A stretch of 64,000 nt of DNA, taken from positions 38,544,760 through 38,608,759 of the forward strand of contig OX344762.1 in the NCBI GenBank assembly GCA_947034895.1, read 5' to 3'. The stretch comes from Rhytidiadelphus loreus. Lineage: Eukaryota; Streptophyta; Bryopsida; Hypnales; Hylocomiaceae. Shown piece after piece: positions 11,076 through 23,623 of this stretch. A program made the translations under genes and the position numbers. Position 1 is the stretch's first letter. Each line of letters opens with the position of its first letter. The notes under the pieces were generated by a model, which worked only from the letters and a program-made list of their open reading frames with translations, had not been told where the DNA came from and searched no databases.

Positions 11076-14000
11076 TCTGTAGGGGGCGGTTCTCAAAAGG
11101 GGTCGAAATTGTGTGTGGTTACCTTCGTTGATAAGAGCTTTGAAAATTGAGTTTGCACTTTGGGACAACAAAAGAGAAAGCGGTACCATGCCCTTTGGCA
11201 TCTCTGGAGTGCTCAAGGATCACTCTAGTGAATCCTGTTGTTTTTCATTTCAGAGATCCGGACCTCTGTCGCTTCTCACTCATTGGAGGATGAAAATGAT
11301 TTAATATCACTAGCCAAGTCGTCTCCACATTTTGTCATTTGTGACTTTTTTCACTCACCTCACATTTTGTTGCTATTTCAAGGAATGAAAAGTGACAGGG
11401 TTCGAAGTACTGGATGTCGTCTCTTACAATGAGCCTCTGCTTTAGCATCATCGGACACATAACTTCGCACTAGTACGAATGTGGTTGCTCGAGACCAGCT
11501 AATTGCCCAGCCTTTGGTCTTTTTGCCTGGTCTCAAGACCTGGGGAATGTGTGGTCCAGTTGGTCGCATCTCAGCACGACAGTGTTGTCCTCGATGTGCA
11601 CATTGTGAACCCGCATCTGGCACCTAACATCTTGATTTTGCCCGATTCAGGTAGTCGGCTCTTAAAAGCGACCTATTAAGAGCTGCTGATTGCATATGGG
11701 GGGAGCTAAACTCCTTGAAAAAAAATTCAGTAAAAATTCGTAGGAAGAAAAAATGGAATTGACATGTAACCCAAGTTGTTTCATATTTTTTGGGCCTTTG
11801 TGGAGTTAGTTACACATTTTTGAAGCTGAAACGTACTGATCATGAAAAGCAACAACCTCCTGAACTGTACACTATTGGTACACTGAAGAAAGCAAAAAAA
11901 ATATCTCTGTGTTAGTGCAGGGTAGCTTTTCGAGCACCCTACCTTACTGGTCATCAGATTCCCGGTGGGTTACAGACACAACTGAGTCTGTTTAACGACA
12001 TCATGTACAGGCCTGATTTGGGTGCTTTTGTTTCTTTATTGGCACTGCTTCTGATTCCTTTTGTTCCTAATGTACTGTACATCCGGCTGAATCTCATTTT
12101 CATAGTCTCGATTCTCCGGCAGCTGTCACTACGTACAACATTCTGCTTCTTTTTAATTGATTCATTTAGCTAAGCTGCAGTGAATATGAAAAGGTTTCTT
12201 TTCAATCCGAGAAATTTGAGTGACTGCGTGATGCATTTGTCTCTCTGACTCCCGTTTGTTGTAAAAAAAACTTCTGCAATGCATGCTATCATCATGCAAT
12301 TGATATTCAAACCGCACGTTGATTACCAATTGCTCATTCAACAACAACATTTCACCCCGTCATTGAACCGTGATGGTGATCACAATTCAACCTCGTCACG
12401 CTCTGAAATTTGCACCCGATGACATCAATAATATTCAAACTTGCGGCAACATCCAATGTTTCTTTCCTTCAATGGTAGAAGAAAACCACCAATTTATCTG
12501 TTTGCAAGGAATCTTTAATCTTGCCGGGTTATCATTTGAACTCACAACGATATAAAACAGTCCTACACAATTCACTGGAAACTTGGTTCCACTTTGAAAG
12601 CAAATTCTGAGTTTATGTTGTCAAAAATCTCAACTTGTATTCATGAGTGGTGATAGTATGAGATTTCAGATTGCAGCAACTTCGTAGAACATCTAGTCCA
12701 GAAACATGTTAAGCCTAAACGGGTAGTTAGCATAGGTTGGAGCAAAAATCATGGACAAAACATCTGTAAATTGCTAAGATCAAATTAAACTTGTTATGGT
12801 AGATTTTGATATCCATATCTGCTAGCGTAATTTACTTCTGCATTCACACCATCTTACCAAGCCTATTACTTATCATTGCTAAAACTATACAGTGTAATCA
12901 TTTTCTAGAATGTCACAAAAGACATATGAATAGTCTATGATAGGGTTTGATAATTTGAAGATTTTAGATGTGAAATTTAATATTTTTTTAGATTCATGTA
13001 AACAATTGATGGTGTTTACTAAAGCCTTAATTCCCCCACCCTTTTTCCTTGTCATTCTATTTCTTGCTCTAGATGGCACTTTTGTTTCTCTCACAATTTG
13101 TGCACAATTCATGACGGTTATTTTAGCAATTTGTGAGAGATTCTTTTGTAGATATTTGAGCAATTGGTTGTGGACGTTTGTTTGGGATAGCAAGCAATTG
13201 GTTGCATCCTTGTCGTTGAAAGTTGTAGTGATTCTTGAGGGTGCAATTTTGGTTGTGTGATTTTGCTTGAGGAGCTAAATTGGCAACTCAATCAATGGGC
13301 AAGTTCAATTGCAACAAGGGCCAACAACTATGTGACGACTTCTATAGCTACAACTTCTACGTATTCAAATCAAAGCACCAAAAGTAAGAATTGAATTAAG
13401 TGCTTCTAATTGCATCCTAATCTCTCAATTATTACTTTAGTTTTTGCTTATAGAAAAAACTATAATACTATATATGTGGGACAAAGAAAGAATTATTGAT
13501 TACAATGTTGATAAAATATTCTCTTCCATTATTATCTATAGTATTAATAAAGAATGAATTGCTTGCAATATTAATAGAAAAAGAAGTGTTTGCGGTACTA
13601 TGATAGATAACAATTTCTACTAATACAATGAAGAAATGAAGTTATCTTACTATAAAACACGAATTCACTTACAAGTGTCTTTGGATTGTCTAACAATGAG
13701 ACAAGAATAACTCAACAATGTACATGCACCATCTACCACAAGAAGTCCCCTCAAGAATGCACAACAATGCTCAATCAATTCTATCCGATTCTATCTAATT
13801 ATGTCTACAAGCAATTTAAAACTCTCACATCCAAATAGGTCCTGTTAGCCACCCACGTGAGTCCCATTGCATTCATTCTACAAAATTAAGATTCAAAAAG
13901 ACAAAGATTCTAGAGTGGGAAGTTTATTTTCTACCAATGATGTGATGTGAAGCAAAAGACAATACGTACAATGGTGTTCCAAAAAGGAACTCCATGTGCT

Positions 14001-15387
14001 AATGAGAAAACATTCTTTTCTAACTTTGCTATTGCAAATCCTTGCATGTTTGGGGACTTGAAAAATTATAGTTTTTAACAGTGAAGTGTGAACAAAATTA
14101 ATGAATTTTTTGGAGAACATGCATATGGTGGTAGGCAGTATCAATAGTGTAATAAATTTCTAGGTGTGGAGGGAACCTAAACTTATTAAAGCTCAATAAC
14201 CAAGAAGCCAAATGTTTTAGAAATCCTTGATTATTAGAAGCCCTAGCTTCTTCTTTGGTTTTAAAGGTTGGTTGTCAAAGCCCCAAATTCTAATAATGTC
14301 AATGTTAGATGGTTGGATCTTGGTCAACTATGATCAATCATAAGTTTAGAAAAAACTGCATCATATCATCATACTAAAGCAATCCATATTATGACAAAGA
14401 ACATGCCAATCTTCACCTAATGAAAGCTTGTCATTTGTCTTGAATGGCCTTCATTGACGTTATGGATGCATGATGATTGGTTGAGAATTCTAACCCATCT
14501 TTCCTACACTTGGAAGCACTTCAAGACATAGGGATATAAAACATGATTTTTGAAAAAGTTTGTATTCAAACCAAGTGATCTACAACATTGGTCTAGGAAG
14601 GCTAGGTCAATCATGATATATGCCTCAAGGAATTTGTTTTTCTTTAATATTGCTATTCACACTAGCTTTTCTTTGCATCTATTACTTGTCTTTTGTTGAA
14701 CTAAGAAACTATAGTGGGACACAACATTTTCAAAGGTCATGAAATTGGTGCTTTTGGTTGGAGTTTGCATAAAGAAAAGTTAGCTAATACTAATAGGAGA
14801 TCCTTGGTAGGGCACCAAGCCACCTTTGAAACAAATTAATTCAATGTGTTGTCAAATCTAACATGGAGAGAGTTGTAGATCTCTAAAATTATTGATCTTG
14901 ATTTAATTTTGAAGGGAAGGTTATATTTAATAACTACCATGGACGTGATGAATCTCCTCAAGTAATCTAGTACATTTTTATATAACACTTCTAAAGTACG
15001 CACATCTATAGTCACTACTAATTGCAATTCAATGAATACTAACTAGAATTTGGACAAATAATTAAATAATATATATTCTTAGGAAGGACATTATACAAAA
15101 GTCTTAAAAACCATGTGCATGATCTTGTGCATGCAAAGATAGGGGATTATTAATTCCAAAATGTATAAATAATAGACCACTTACAAAGACCACCGTAGTA
15201 GTTTCAAAATAGCCCCCTCCAAAAGTATTTAGAAAATATTTTAAGAATATTTATATAATATTCCTAGATTATTTTAAAATCATCCAAATTTTATAGGATA
15301 TTCTTAGAATATTTGTATTATTTCACTCACACTCTTTAATCCTTAAAGGAAGAGTTGATCACTGTGGAAATCATTTGTTTTGACAAC
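11076..15387. other. intergenic region, no supported gene
   Basis: All frames are short. The part from about 11100 to 12600 is less AT-rich and has frames of 60-80 codons on both strands (for example 11113-11304 plus, 11378-11623 minus), but these overlap each other and show no family motif. From about 12900 onward the sequence is AT-rich with no recognizable structure until the foldback element at 15388. Confidence 0.5.
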
Positions 15388-15549
15388 AAGGTTGCTATTC
15401 TGTGAGCGTGTGAGCATGAGCTTGTGAGCTTGTAAGCATATAATTTTTTAGAGATTTCATTTCAAAATTTTGGTCAAATTTTATTATTTTTGGTATCTAT
15501 TATTACAGACCTATTTTTGTGGACCTATTATCGTGGTCCCTTGAATAAC

Positions 15550-15945
15550 TTTGATTTGCTACTTATTGGACTTTGTTAGATTTTAAGAAGAAAAAAATTG
15601 ATTATTAAATAGGGTTCGCTTGAAATTGGTTAAAGATGTTTCATTAAGATTTTATAACCACTCCCCTCTTGTTGCTGGGTACCTCTTGGTGACAAGAAGA
15701 ACCCTCTAGAGGCTAAAAAAATGAAAATGAAAAAAAAAAAAAAAAAAAAAGTTTTTTTTTTTTTTTTTTTTTTTTACCCGCGGTTAGGGGTACCTCTCGG
15801 CGCCGAGAGGTAACCCAACAACAAAAGGGGAGTGGTTATAATCTCAATGGAACAACCTCAGTCGATTCAAACGAATCATAATTAATAACCATTTTTCTTC
15901 TTCTTAAAACCTAGCGAAGTTCAATAAGTAGCACATCAACTTGAA
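15550..15945. repeat. long palindrome with poly(A)/poly(T) loop inside the foldback element
   Basis: Arms of roughly 165 bp at 15550-15712 and 15773-15945 are imperfect reverse complements. Landmarks are GCTACTTATTGGACTT against AAGTTCAATAAGTAGC and ATAACCACTCCCCT against AGGGGAGTGGTTAT. The loop holds a run of about 20 A followed by G and about 25 T (around 15731-15775), itself able to pair. Such a transcript would fold into a long double-stranded stem. Confidence 0.75.
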
Positions 15946-16565
15946 GATAAGTGCTTAATCCTCCTCTCGGTGCCAAGAGGTATCAAGCAACAAGAGGGGA
16001 GTGATTAACCAAATGACTATTTGATCAAAGATGGAAGAGTTGGATCTCTAGAAGGTCCTACAAGAGAACAATGGTCAACTAATCAATAATTTGGTGTAAC
16101 TAAGCTCACTCTTTACAAAATAATCCCTATCAACCAAATATTGTCTTCCAAAATTATAATAAGTCCAATTACTAGCACATCAAGGCAGAAGTATAGGTAC
16201 CCTCCGTCGGCTTTGAGAGGACCCACGCTAGTACAAGATAGTGATCAACAAAAATGAAATTTGGTGCAGCCAAGATTTTTCCAAATATATTGAATTCCAA
16301 TTAATAATCTTTCTTTTCTAAAATCTAAACAAGTTCATTGACTTGTAAATCCACAAAGAAGTGTTGGTACCTTTTCATTGACCATGAGAAGATCTATGAT
16401 GCTATAAGACAATAATCAACCAAAATAAAATTTACTATGACAAAGATCATTAGATATTAAAATAATTCCTATTAACAATTTAAAAAAAATCTAAACAAGT
16501 CCAACGATGGCGCATCAAGAGAATATTATTGATACCCTCCTATCAGCCCCGTAAAGACCCACATT
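15786..16565. repeat. degenerate tandem repeats of about 170 bp
   Basis: A block of the form GGTACC(N)CTC..GGC...GAGAGG followed by about 20 bases and GTGATCAACCAAAAT recurs with its GAGAGG-like end near 15810, 15980, 16220, 16391 and 16556. Spacing is close to 170 bp except for one 240-bp step. Each unit also carries a version of CTAAACAAGTTCAAT followed by a GCACATCAA-type motif. Copies are strongly diverged. Confidence 0.6.
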
Positions 16566-17452
16566 GCTATAGAACGATGATCAATCAATATTCTATACAA
16601 ATTTATTTCCATCTCCATCCATCTTTCATATCAATTAAGTTCATCATTTTCATAATGTATACTTCTAATATTTTAGACAACATTGGAAATTATAATTTTC
16701 ATCTAAATTCTACATAACCACAGTAATAGGTCCATGGTAATAGGTCTATAATAATAGGTGCAAAATTTTACTAGAAATAGTAAAATTTGACCAAGTTTTC
16801 TAAATGGAATCTATTTTTAAAAATATTATTAAATTTTTTAGTGCTTCTACAAATTTTTGAGCTCAACGCTCACATAATCCCTGCTCACCGCTCACAGGCT
16901 CATGCTCACACGCTCACAGAATAGCACCACTGGTTTTGACAACATGTGAATTGTTGGCTTCAAAAAATATAAAAGCACTTAGTGGAAGTCAAACTATTAT
17001 AGAAGACCTTCCCTTTTCACACAAAATTTGGAGGATGAATAGTTGCACTTATGTCTTGCATAGAGAGATTCTTTGTCATTCATTGTCTGAAAAACATCCT
17101 CAATTTCGTTTATGGGTTGAATACCCTTTGAATGCATATGGGTTCAAAAAAATACTATAAGTGCATTTTTTGAGATTTTTTGCAATTAGAAGACATTAAA
17201 GGTGTGTTTATATGAAAATACAAAATTTTGGTTCAAAAATGGAAAGATAATCACCTTTGATGTTCATCTTAGTGAAACACCGTTAATTGATAGTAGAATT
17301 ATCTATAAATAAACAAATACATACAAACTAAAAAGAAAATAATGAACACTCAATTGTTGGATTCATAATATAATGATACTTGTTCAATGTTTTAATCACA
17401 AAGGCATCATTTATTGATGACTTACCATGCATTTCACATCTTTATTATAATT

Positions 17453-17870
17453 ATGGTAGAACCACCCATTGCTAACCAAGGATGCATATCCAACCTATAG
17501 GGTGTAGCTATTTTCAACCAAGGTTGGAATAAATTTCCAACCAAAATTTGGAATGTGATTTTTTCTCCTTTGTAAGGTTGGGACAATAAAAGTCATGACA
17601 CATGTCTACATGTAGTGAGCAAGAAAGTAGGAAGTAGTGAGTGGGAAAGTAGTTCTTGAATTATTAGAATTTGAAGACTCTATATATTGTGTATAGGTTG
17701 TTTGGCTCCCAAAATTCATAGTAATTTGAATTCAAGGAAAAAAATCGCAAAAAATTGGCAATGCTGATCATTTCTATCTTTCTATAGGGTAGTAAATTTA
17801 CATTGCTTTCTATTGCTCCAAAACAAACATGAAATCACTTAAATGGTCAACAATGGCTAGTTCTACTATA
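17453..17870. mobile_element. miniature inverted-repeat element, family B copy 1
   Basis: The left end TATGGTAGAACCACCCATT is matched by the reverse complement of the right end, TATAGTAGAACTAGCCATT. The interior is noncoding and matches 44219-44631 in the same orientation, with shared landmarks AAAATTCATAG, TCATTTCTATCT and the GTAGAACC end. The two copies define a family of about 415 bp with imperfect 25-27 bp terminal repeats. I could not define a target duplication with confidence. Confidence 0.6.
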
Positions 17871-19700
17871 GGCATAGTTGATAAATGATGGTTGTCATGA
17901 GCCTTGATGGATGAATTAATTTATGATGGAAGCAAAGATTGTCTAAAGATAGACAACTCAAACAAAGACAAAGTACTTTGGAACTTAGAGAACTCTAAGT
18001 GGAAGATCAAGATTTGATTAAGATGTGCATTGAAAATTAAAATACTTTTAAATATGACTAGGACTTTTACTTAAGTGGATGGTACAAGAAGAATCCAAAG
18101 TAAAAAGCTAAAAGCAAAAATGATATCCTAGTATATTTTAAAAATTGATGGTCTTCTGTTAATCTAGAGGTGAAGAAATAATTAGGGAGATATTAATTTT
18201 TTTTTCTATAGTCAAGTGGTGTAAGCTCCATATGAAAGCCTTGTTTTGAATATTGAGTTGTTGTGGGCTATGGGAGGTTAGTATCAATTTGGTGTTTATA
18301 GCATGTTAAATTTGTGAGAGTCATATCTCAACTAGGAGGCACCTAAGATAAAACAAAAAACAATAGCTAGAATTGAGATAACCGCAATAAATAACCAAAA
18401 AGGAGTAAGGGTGTTCTATTAGTTGAATGTTGATCTCGTGACTTATCCTACAACACCATCGGACCTTGGAGATCTCAAAGATTAAAAAACAATTCTATCT
18501 TGATTTCTCTGGCTTAGAGACTTCCTACCTCTCAACACCATGATCCTTCCTCTTTTCATTTATGAAATCAACAACTCGTGGGATACTTTCACTTTTTAGG
18601 ATGTTTATTGTAGTTATTATAGCTCTAGCTATTGCATATTCTATCTGAGGTGCCAATGTAGTGTCTCCTACTTGAGATATGATTCTAACAATTCTAGTAA
18701 GCTACTTACCTCCTATGGCCTGCAACTATAATTCAATCTTCAAAATAATTTGCTCAAAACTAAAATATATATATATCCAATTCAATTAACAAAACATAAC
18801 TTTCACATGGTATTAAAACAACCTAACTATAAAAGATTAGAAGAGAGATAAATTGAAAGGATTATCTTTTTATCCTCTCTATCTTTATATAATAGAAGAC
18901 TATCAATTCTTAAAAGAGACTGGGATCTTTTTTTTACTTTTATTTTTTATTTTTTAGCCATAATTAGATGTATTATAAGTTCCAAGCAAAAATTTCCTAG
19001 GAGTAACATATTTGAATAGGAAGGTTGGAGATCCATTCTACAATGTCATTCTACATAGAATAATCCTTGTATAGTGATCACATTGCAATTCCTAAGCAAA
19101 CTTGAATTCAAGATTTTTAAAAGTAAAAGGTGCTCCAATTTATGAGAAACATTGCAGCCTTTGCCCTAAAGTTCAAAACTACTAAATTTTAGCTTTTATT
19201 TTTACATTTTATGCAAATGAGAACTTTTAACTATCACTTGTTGAATAAGCTAATGTTGTCTTATATAATATGAGAAGACTACAAGTGAGGGTCAAGGTTG
19301 GCGAGAAAAAGAGAATGTTGAAAATGAATATAAGATTCTTGACCTTCATAAGTTAGGGTGGGTCCTTTGCCTTTGCTAGAATGTGAGGTGGTCGCGGATG
19401 GATCATCAAGTTGCCAGGATTGACATTCATTTTAATTTTTAAATACTTGAGATATTGGGGTTTAAATTCAATTAGATAAGAATGTTGTGAATTTCTACAA
19501 CACATTTTGAAAGGTTTACATCAATCTAAACCAATCACAAGAAGATATGCAACAGTTTTTGACAAAAAAAAATACTTAATAAGGTAGAACTGCCCATTAC
19601 CATACAAATTTGCTATCTAGGTAGTTTGGAGAAGTTGTTCGTCACCTCCCATATTTTTTAGAGATTGAAAAGTTTGAGGGATGACATTTGCAAATGAAAG
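17871..19700. other. intergenic, no supported gene
   Basis: AT-rich sequence with only short, broken frames on both strands. No terminal repeats, tandem arrays or family motifs were recognized. It may be decayed transposon sequence contiguous with the relic that follows on the minus strand. Confidence 0.4.
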
Positions 19701-19721
19701 AAGTGAAATTTCTGTGATTTT

Positions 19722-21682
19722 TCAAAGGTGAAATGTTAAAGCATGAATAGACCCTTGTTGAAGTATGAGCAAGCCCTTGTTAAAGCATGGACTAACATGT
19801 CCGCTTTCAAAGTGCATTGCCATTATAACAAGAATGGTGTGACTGTGAAGCTTTGTCTTGGATAAACACAATATTGATAGAAGGGAAATTAAATAAAAAC
19901 ATTTGAACAAGAATAAATAGTAGATAAATCAATAAAAGAATTAATTCATTTTAAGAGGCAAGGTTGAAACTATTTTAATTTTTTAATGAATTTCTTATTA
20001 GAAGAAAGATTAATAATATTGGAAAAAAACACAAAACATTGGAAATCCCACATAATGAAAGTTTAGGATTAACATCACTTAGAAAATTTGATTCAAAATT
20101 AGTATTTCCATTTGAAGATGAAATTATATAAATTATTTCACCAATTGTTTCAATGCTAATTTTTTTATTTTGTACTACTATCAACAATCATTTGTTTTCT
20201 TACATTTTGTGGAAAATGATATACATCGTCAAATATAAGATGCGAAGTTTGGATATTTAACTTTGATTTTAATTTGGAAGCACAGAGTCCAAGAGGTAAT
20301 AATAAAATTGCATTCCACCTCTTATTTTTATAAGTCAACATGGTTATATTAGGACCAAAAGATTCATAATCACTAACAATCCGATTAGCCTTTTCTTTTG
20401 TTTTTTCTCCAACCGTATTTTGTATCGAAAACAAATAAAGCATTTTCAAAAATAACTAATGAATCTTCTTCAATAGAGCCCAACTTTGTTACTATTTTCA
20501 ATAGGTCTCAACATTTTCAAACCTTTGAGGTTTTTAATGATCTTTGTATATTTTCAAGTCCATTGCTTTGTGTGGTGTCAATGAATTTTTTTTTCGTGCT
20601 TTCATGAAGGAGATAGATTTCTCATGGAGTTATTTTTTCTAATTTTTTGAACTTGGAGAGTTTTTCTTTAGGCGTTATATTAGCCCAATTCATCTTGAAG
20701 TCTTTATGTCCATTGTTGACAATAGATACAAGTTAGTCTTTGAAAGCATATTTAGATGTATCATGAAAAAACATCATTTTTTCAAGTAATCGGGCATCTT
20801 TGTTTATCAACCATTGCAAAGTATTTTGTGCTGCTAATAGTGATTTTATTTTGTTGGCCATATACACATCAATTCTGGCTTGCAAAGATTTTGCATTTAT
20901 TCCATCAAAAAGAAACTTTGAGGTTTATTGCATAAGCGGATTAACTCCTTGTGTTGTTTGATATTCAAGTTTCTTCTATAGCTTTAACCATTTTATTGTG
21001 AAGGGTCTTGTAGGAAATTTGCATTTTGTTCATGTCTTTTTTTTCATGTTTATTAAAAATACATCGTTTTTTTATATGCTTCACACATTTTTAATAAGTC
21101 GTGAAAAACAACCTTATTTGACAAGAACACGCAGCACGTATAATAGTCCAAAGATTTCCAAAGTGCGCTCAATGTCTTGTCTTTTGTTTTGTCAAATTGT
21201 CAATGAAGTATGTAGATCATAGCTTTCACTACATTCATACAAATTGAATCTTCTTCACGATGCTTTGGACAAAGACAACCATAATATTCAAACACTTATC
21301 TCATTTTCTGTAGATCTTTAGAAACAATAGTATATTTTTGTCATTTGAAAATATTCTTCATTGAAGTGGCAAGATATAGCCAAATACTTAAAAGGTTTGT
21401 TGTATAAAACTAAAGTGACTTCTTTGTTCTTGAATTTTGCTTCATACTCCACTGCATAAAGTTCACTTTGTTCATATTTGATTGTTGTGTCCTTACAAGC
21501 CTTTACTATGTGTTGCCGTGTGTGTTACCCATCAACAAGTTCCCATCTAATTGAAGACAAAAAAGAGGTTGTTGGTTTACTATCAATTGTACAATTAGGC
21601 TTTTGAAGTGCATCTTTAAACTTGTAATATGGTGAAAAGGTCTTGATGTGTTTTGATCCTTCATGTTGAATCCCAATGGGTT
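19722..21682 (-). pseudogene. heavily broken minus-strand coding relic, downstream part of the OTU-bearing element
   Basis: Minus-strand frames (20165-20449, 19975-20187 and many fragments between) continue downstream of the OTU domain with protein-like composition but frequent stops and frame changes. The 94-codon frame at 20165-20449 contains a hydrophilic stretch (VGEKTKEKANRIVSDYESFG) followed by FDDVYHFPQNVRKQM, which I do not recognize. The most economical reading is the decayed remainder of the same large mobile element as 21683-22468. The element class is undetermined. Confidence 0.4.
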
Positions 21683-22468
21683 TTAATACAAGTAGTGACT
21701 TTGCGTTTGAACTACTTTGTAATAATTCATAAGTTTTCTTTGAGGTCTTTGTTTGATAGGACTTCTTCTTTTTGAAGCTAACGTAGATGGTTTATTGGTG
21801 GAAGACTTATCAATTTGCAAATTAACCATGGGAATAAAATGCTCAGTTGCATATGCAATGTTTATTGGATCATTTGTTGTTGGCACTCCCTCAGTATAGC
21901 TCCACATTGGATTTTTGAAACCAAATTTTGTAAAACTTTCTATGTTGTAAAGATGCAAAGGTCACTGCAAATATAGAGAAATAAATCGCATGATAGTTCC
22001 ATCTCCCCACAAACCATTTTGATCATGACTAGACTTTGACATTAATTCAACATATTCTTTGATAGTTGTGTCTTTACTTAAATGATGTAGACTGAAATCA
22101 TCCCTTATAGCTCCAATCCATTTTTTTTGTTCTTGATGACCATCTGAAATATATTCTTTTAATATGTTTGTTGCGTGCATTTGAAGATCATCCAAATTGT
22201 AAAATTGTTCTTTAGTAGAGAATTTGTTGTTGTGGAGCATTATATAACTAACGGCATCAAATAAGCAATCTCCAACTCTATAATCATAATTTTGAACAAG
22301 TTGCAAATCCAAGGTTTTAAAATACTTTGCAAAATTTTCATAATCTTCACATTTCAAAATTGCCATGATTGCAAGAGAAATGAGATTGTTGATGCAACTA
22401 ATGCAATGTTGTACAAGAGTTTTGAAATTGATTTGTTTTGTAAAAGGAGTAAAGTAATTGTTGATCAA
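21683..22468 (-). pseudogene. OTU-like cysteine protease domain, transposon-derived relic
   Basis: One frame runs from ATG at 22468, interrupted only by an in-frame TGA at 21962-21964, and continues to 21683 (about 260 codons). It shows the OTU signature: catalytic-Cys block YRVGDCLFDAVS (Cys at about residue 68), a middle WGDGTIMRFISLYL block, then HLYNIESF and a terminal INIAYATEHFIPM block supplying the His. OTU domains remove ubiquitin-like chains; in plants they occur both in host enzymes and inside large DNA transposons. The basic, proline-rich tail and the decayed sequence downstream favour a mobile-element origin. The TGA sits where CGA (Arg) would be natural, a C-to-T change. Confidence 0.6.
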
Positions 22469-23401
22469 AGTGAAATTAACTTTGTTATGCTTTTCAAATT
22501 AAATTAAAGTTGAAAATTGATTTGTTGAAATTATTTCAATTATACATATGAATGGAAAACTGGAATTTTATTGATTTAATTTTATAGCCAAATTCTTTGA
22601 TATAAAATATTGTATACAAAAAATAGATTTTGTTTATTGCATGTATAGTTGGGCATTGTATTTGGAAGTTTAAATGTACAATATAATGGTTTGTGATGAT
22701 TAGGCCAATCCGCCAATATGCATCTGTAACACCATACTTTGTTTTTTGACCTGGTATATTTGTCTAAGTATGATCTATTAATGAATTTGACTTAGTAGTA
22801 GGTGTTGATAGTTGTTGTTTGAAGTGGTGTTGAGACATGACTTGAATAAATTGTTGAGAATTGTTGTCTTTGATTTTATTCATATATAAATCTACATTAA
22901 AATCTCCAAGAATAAGAGTAGAACATGTTAAAGGCACTTTACTAATTAATTATTTTATAATTTCAAAAAACATTGACATAGAAGTTGAATTAGACTGATA
23001 AATAGTTATTACATGAATAACACTCCAGGAGCTTTCATTAAACATTAAACATTGTTTGTAGAAATTTAGATCCATTGGGATTTTTCATTGTAGTTGTTGT
23101 TGAGCATTGTAGATTAGTTTTTATCATGGATGAACCATTGATAAATTCCTATAGTTTTAAAATTTGATCACAAAGAGGTATGGATGCTCTACAGGTAATT
23201 CCTAAGGGCCATTTAACTAACCTAAGGTTGTGCACAATTGAGGATTAGGAAATTCTTGCTTAGACAAATACAATAGATAAACTTATTTTTATTACAATCA
23301 AAACCAAGGTTGAAAGCTTATCAATTGTATGTAAATCTATCGATTTAGCTTTGTTTGTTGGCTCCCTTGTCAGCCTCACCAACTGGCTGGTACAATTTCT
23401 A

Positions 23402-23623
23402 TCACTCTTCTCGCTCATCCAATTGTTCAACATTTTCCATTGATCCTTTCATTTTACAACTTAATCCCGACTTTCCTTTTGTGGAACTCTGGTTGTTGTT
23501 TTCTTCTATAGCAGATTCCTTCTCAAACTTACATTCAAGCCTTGAATAATCTAGTCGATTGCAAAATTTACATTTTCTCTTATTAAATTTACGAAATTTT
23601 TGATCCAATTTTATATCACTCAT
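23402..23623 (-). pseudogene. retrotransposon gag zinc-knuckle relic
   Basis: A 73-codon minus-strand frame contains CKFCNRLDYSRLEC, which has the exact CX2CX4HX4C spacing of the gag zinc knuckle of Ty1/copia-type retrotransposons. The usual Gly-His is replaced by Asp-Tyr. Both replacements are single G-to-A or C-to-T transitions and would abolish zinc binding. The following acidic, serine-rich stretch fits the region between gag and protease. No long terminal repeat or polymerase is visible nearby. Confidence 0.5.

Larger units (their letters stand above)
15388..16932. mobile_element. non-autonomous Mutator-like foldback transposon, about 1.54 kb
   Basis: The ends carry a perfect 28-bp inverted repeat at 15394-15421 and 16898-16925, beginning GCTATTCTGTGAGCGTG, with a few imperfect bases outside it. 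The direct repeat GTTTTGACAAC(A) flanks the element at 15377-15388 and 16933-16944, an 11-12 bp target-site duplication; that size is closest to Mutator-like elements (usually 9-11). There is no transposase frame. The subterminal GTGAGC motif is repeated several times at each end. Inside lie a long palindrome and an array of about 170-bp repeats. The related end sequence GTTGCTA.TATGTGAGC also occurs in the small elements at 38.5, 40.0 and 46.5 kb. Confidence 0.8.

Noticed and set aside
11378..11623. 81-codon minus-strand frame, cysteine- and histidine-containing
   Set aside because: No motif spacing fits a zinc finger or signalling peptide, and overlapping plus-strand frames are equally long; probably chance.
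15731..15775. Poly(A) run read as the tail of a retrotransposed insertion
   Set aside because: It is directly followed by an equally long poly(T) run and sits in the loop of a palindrome inside an element with inverted ends, so it is part of that structure.
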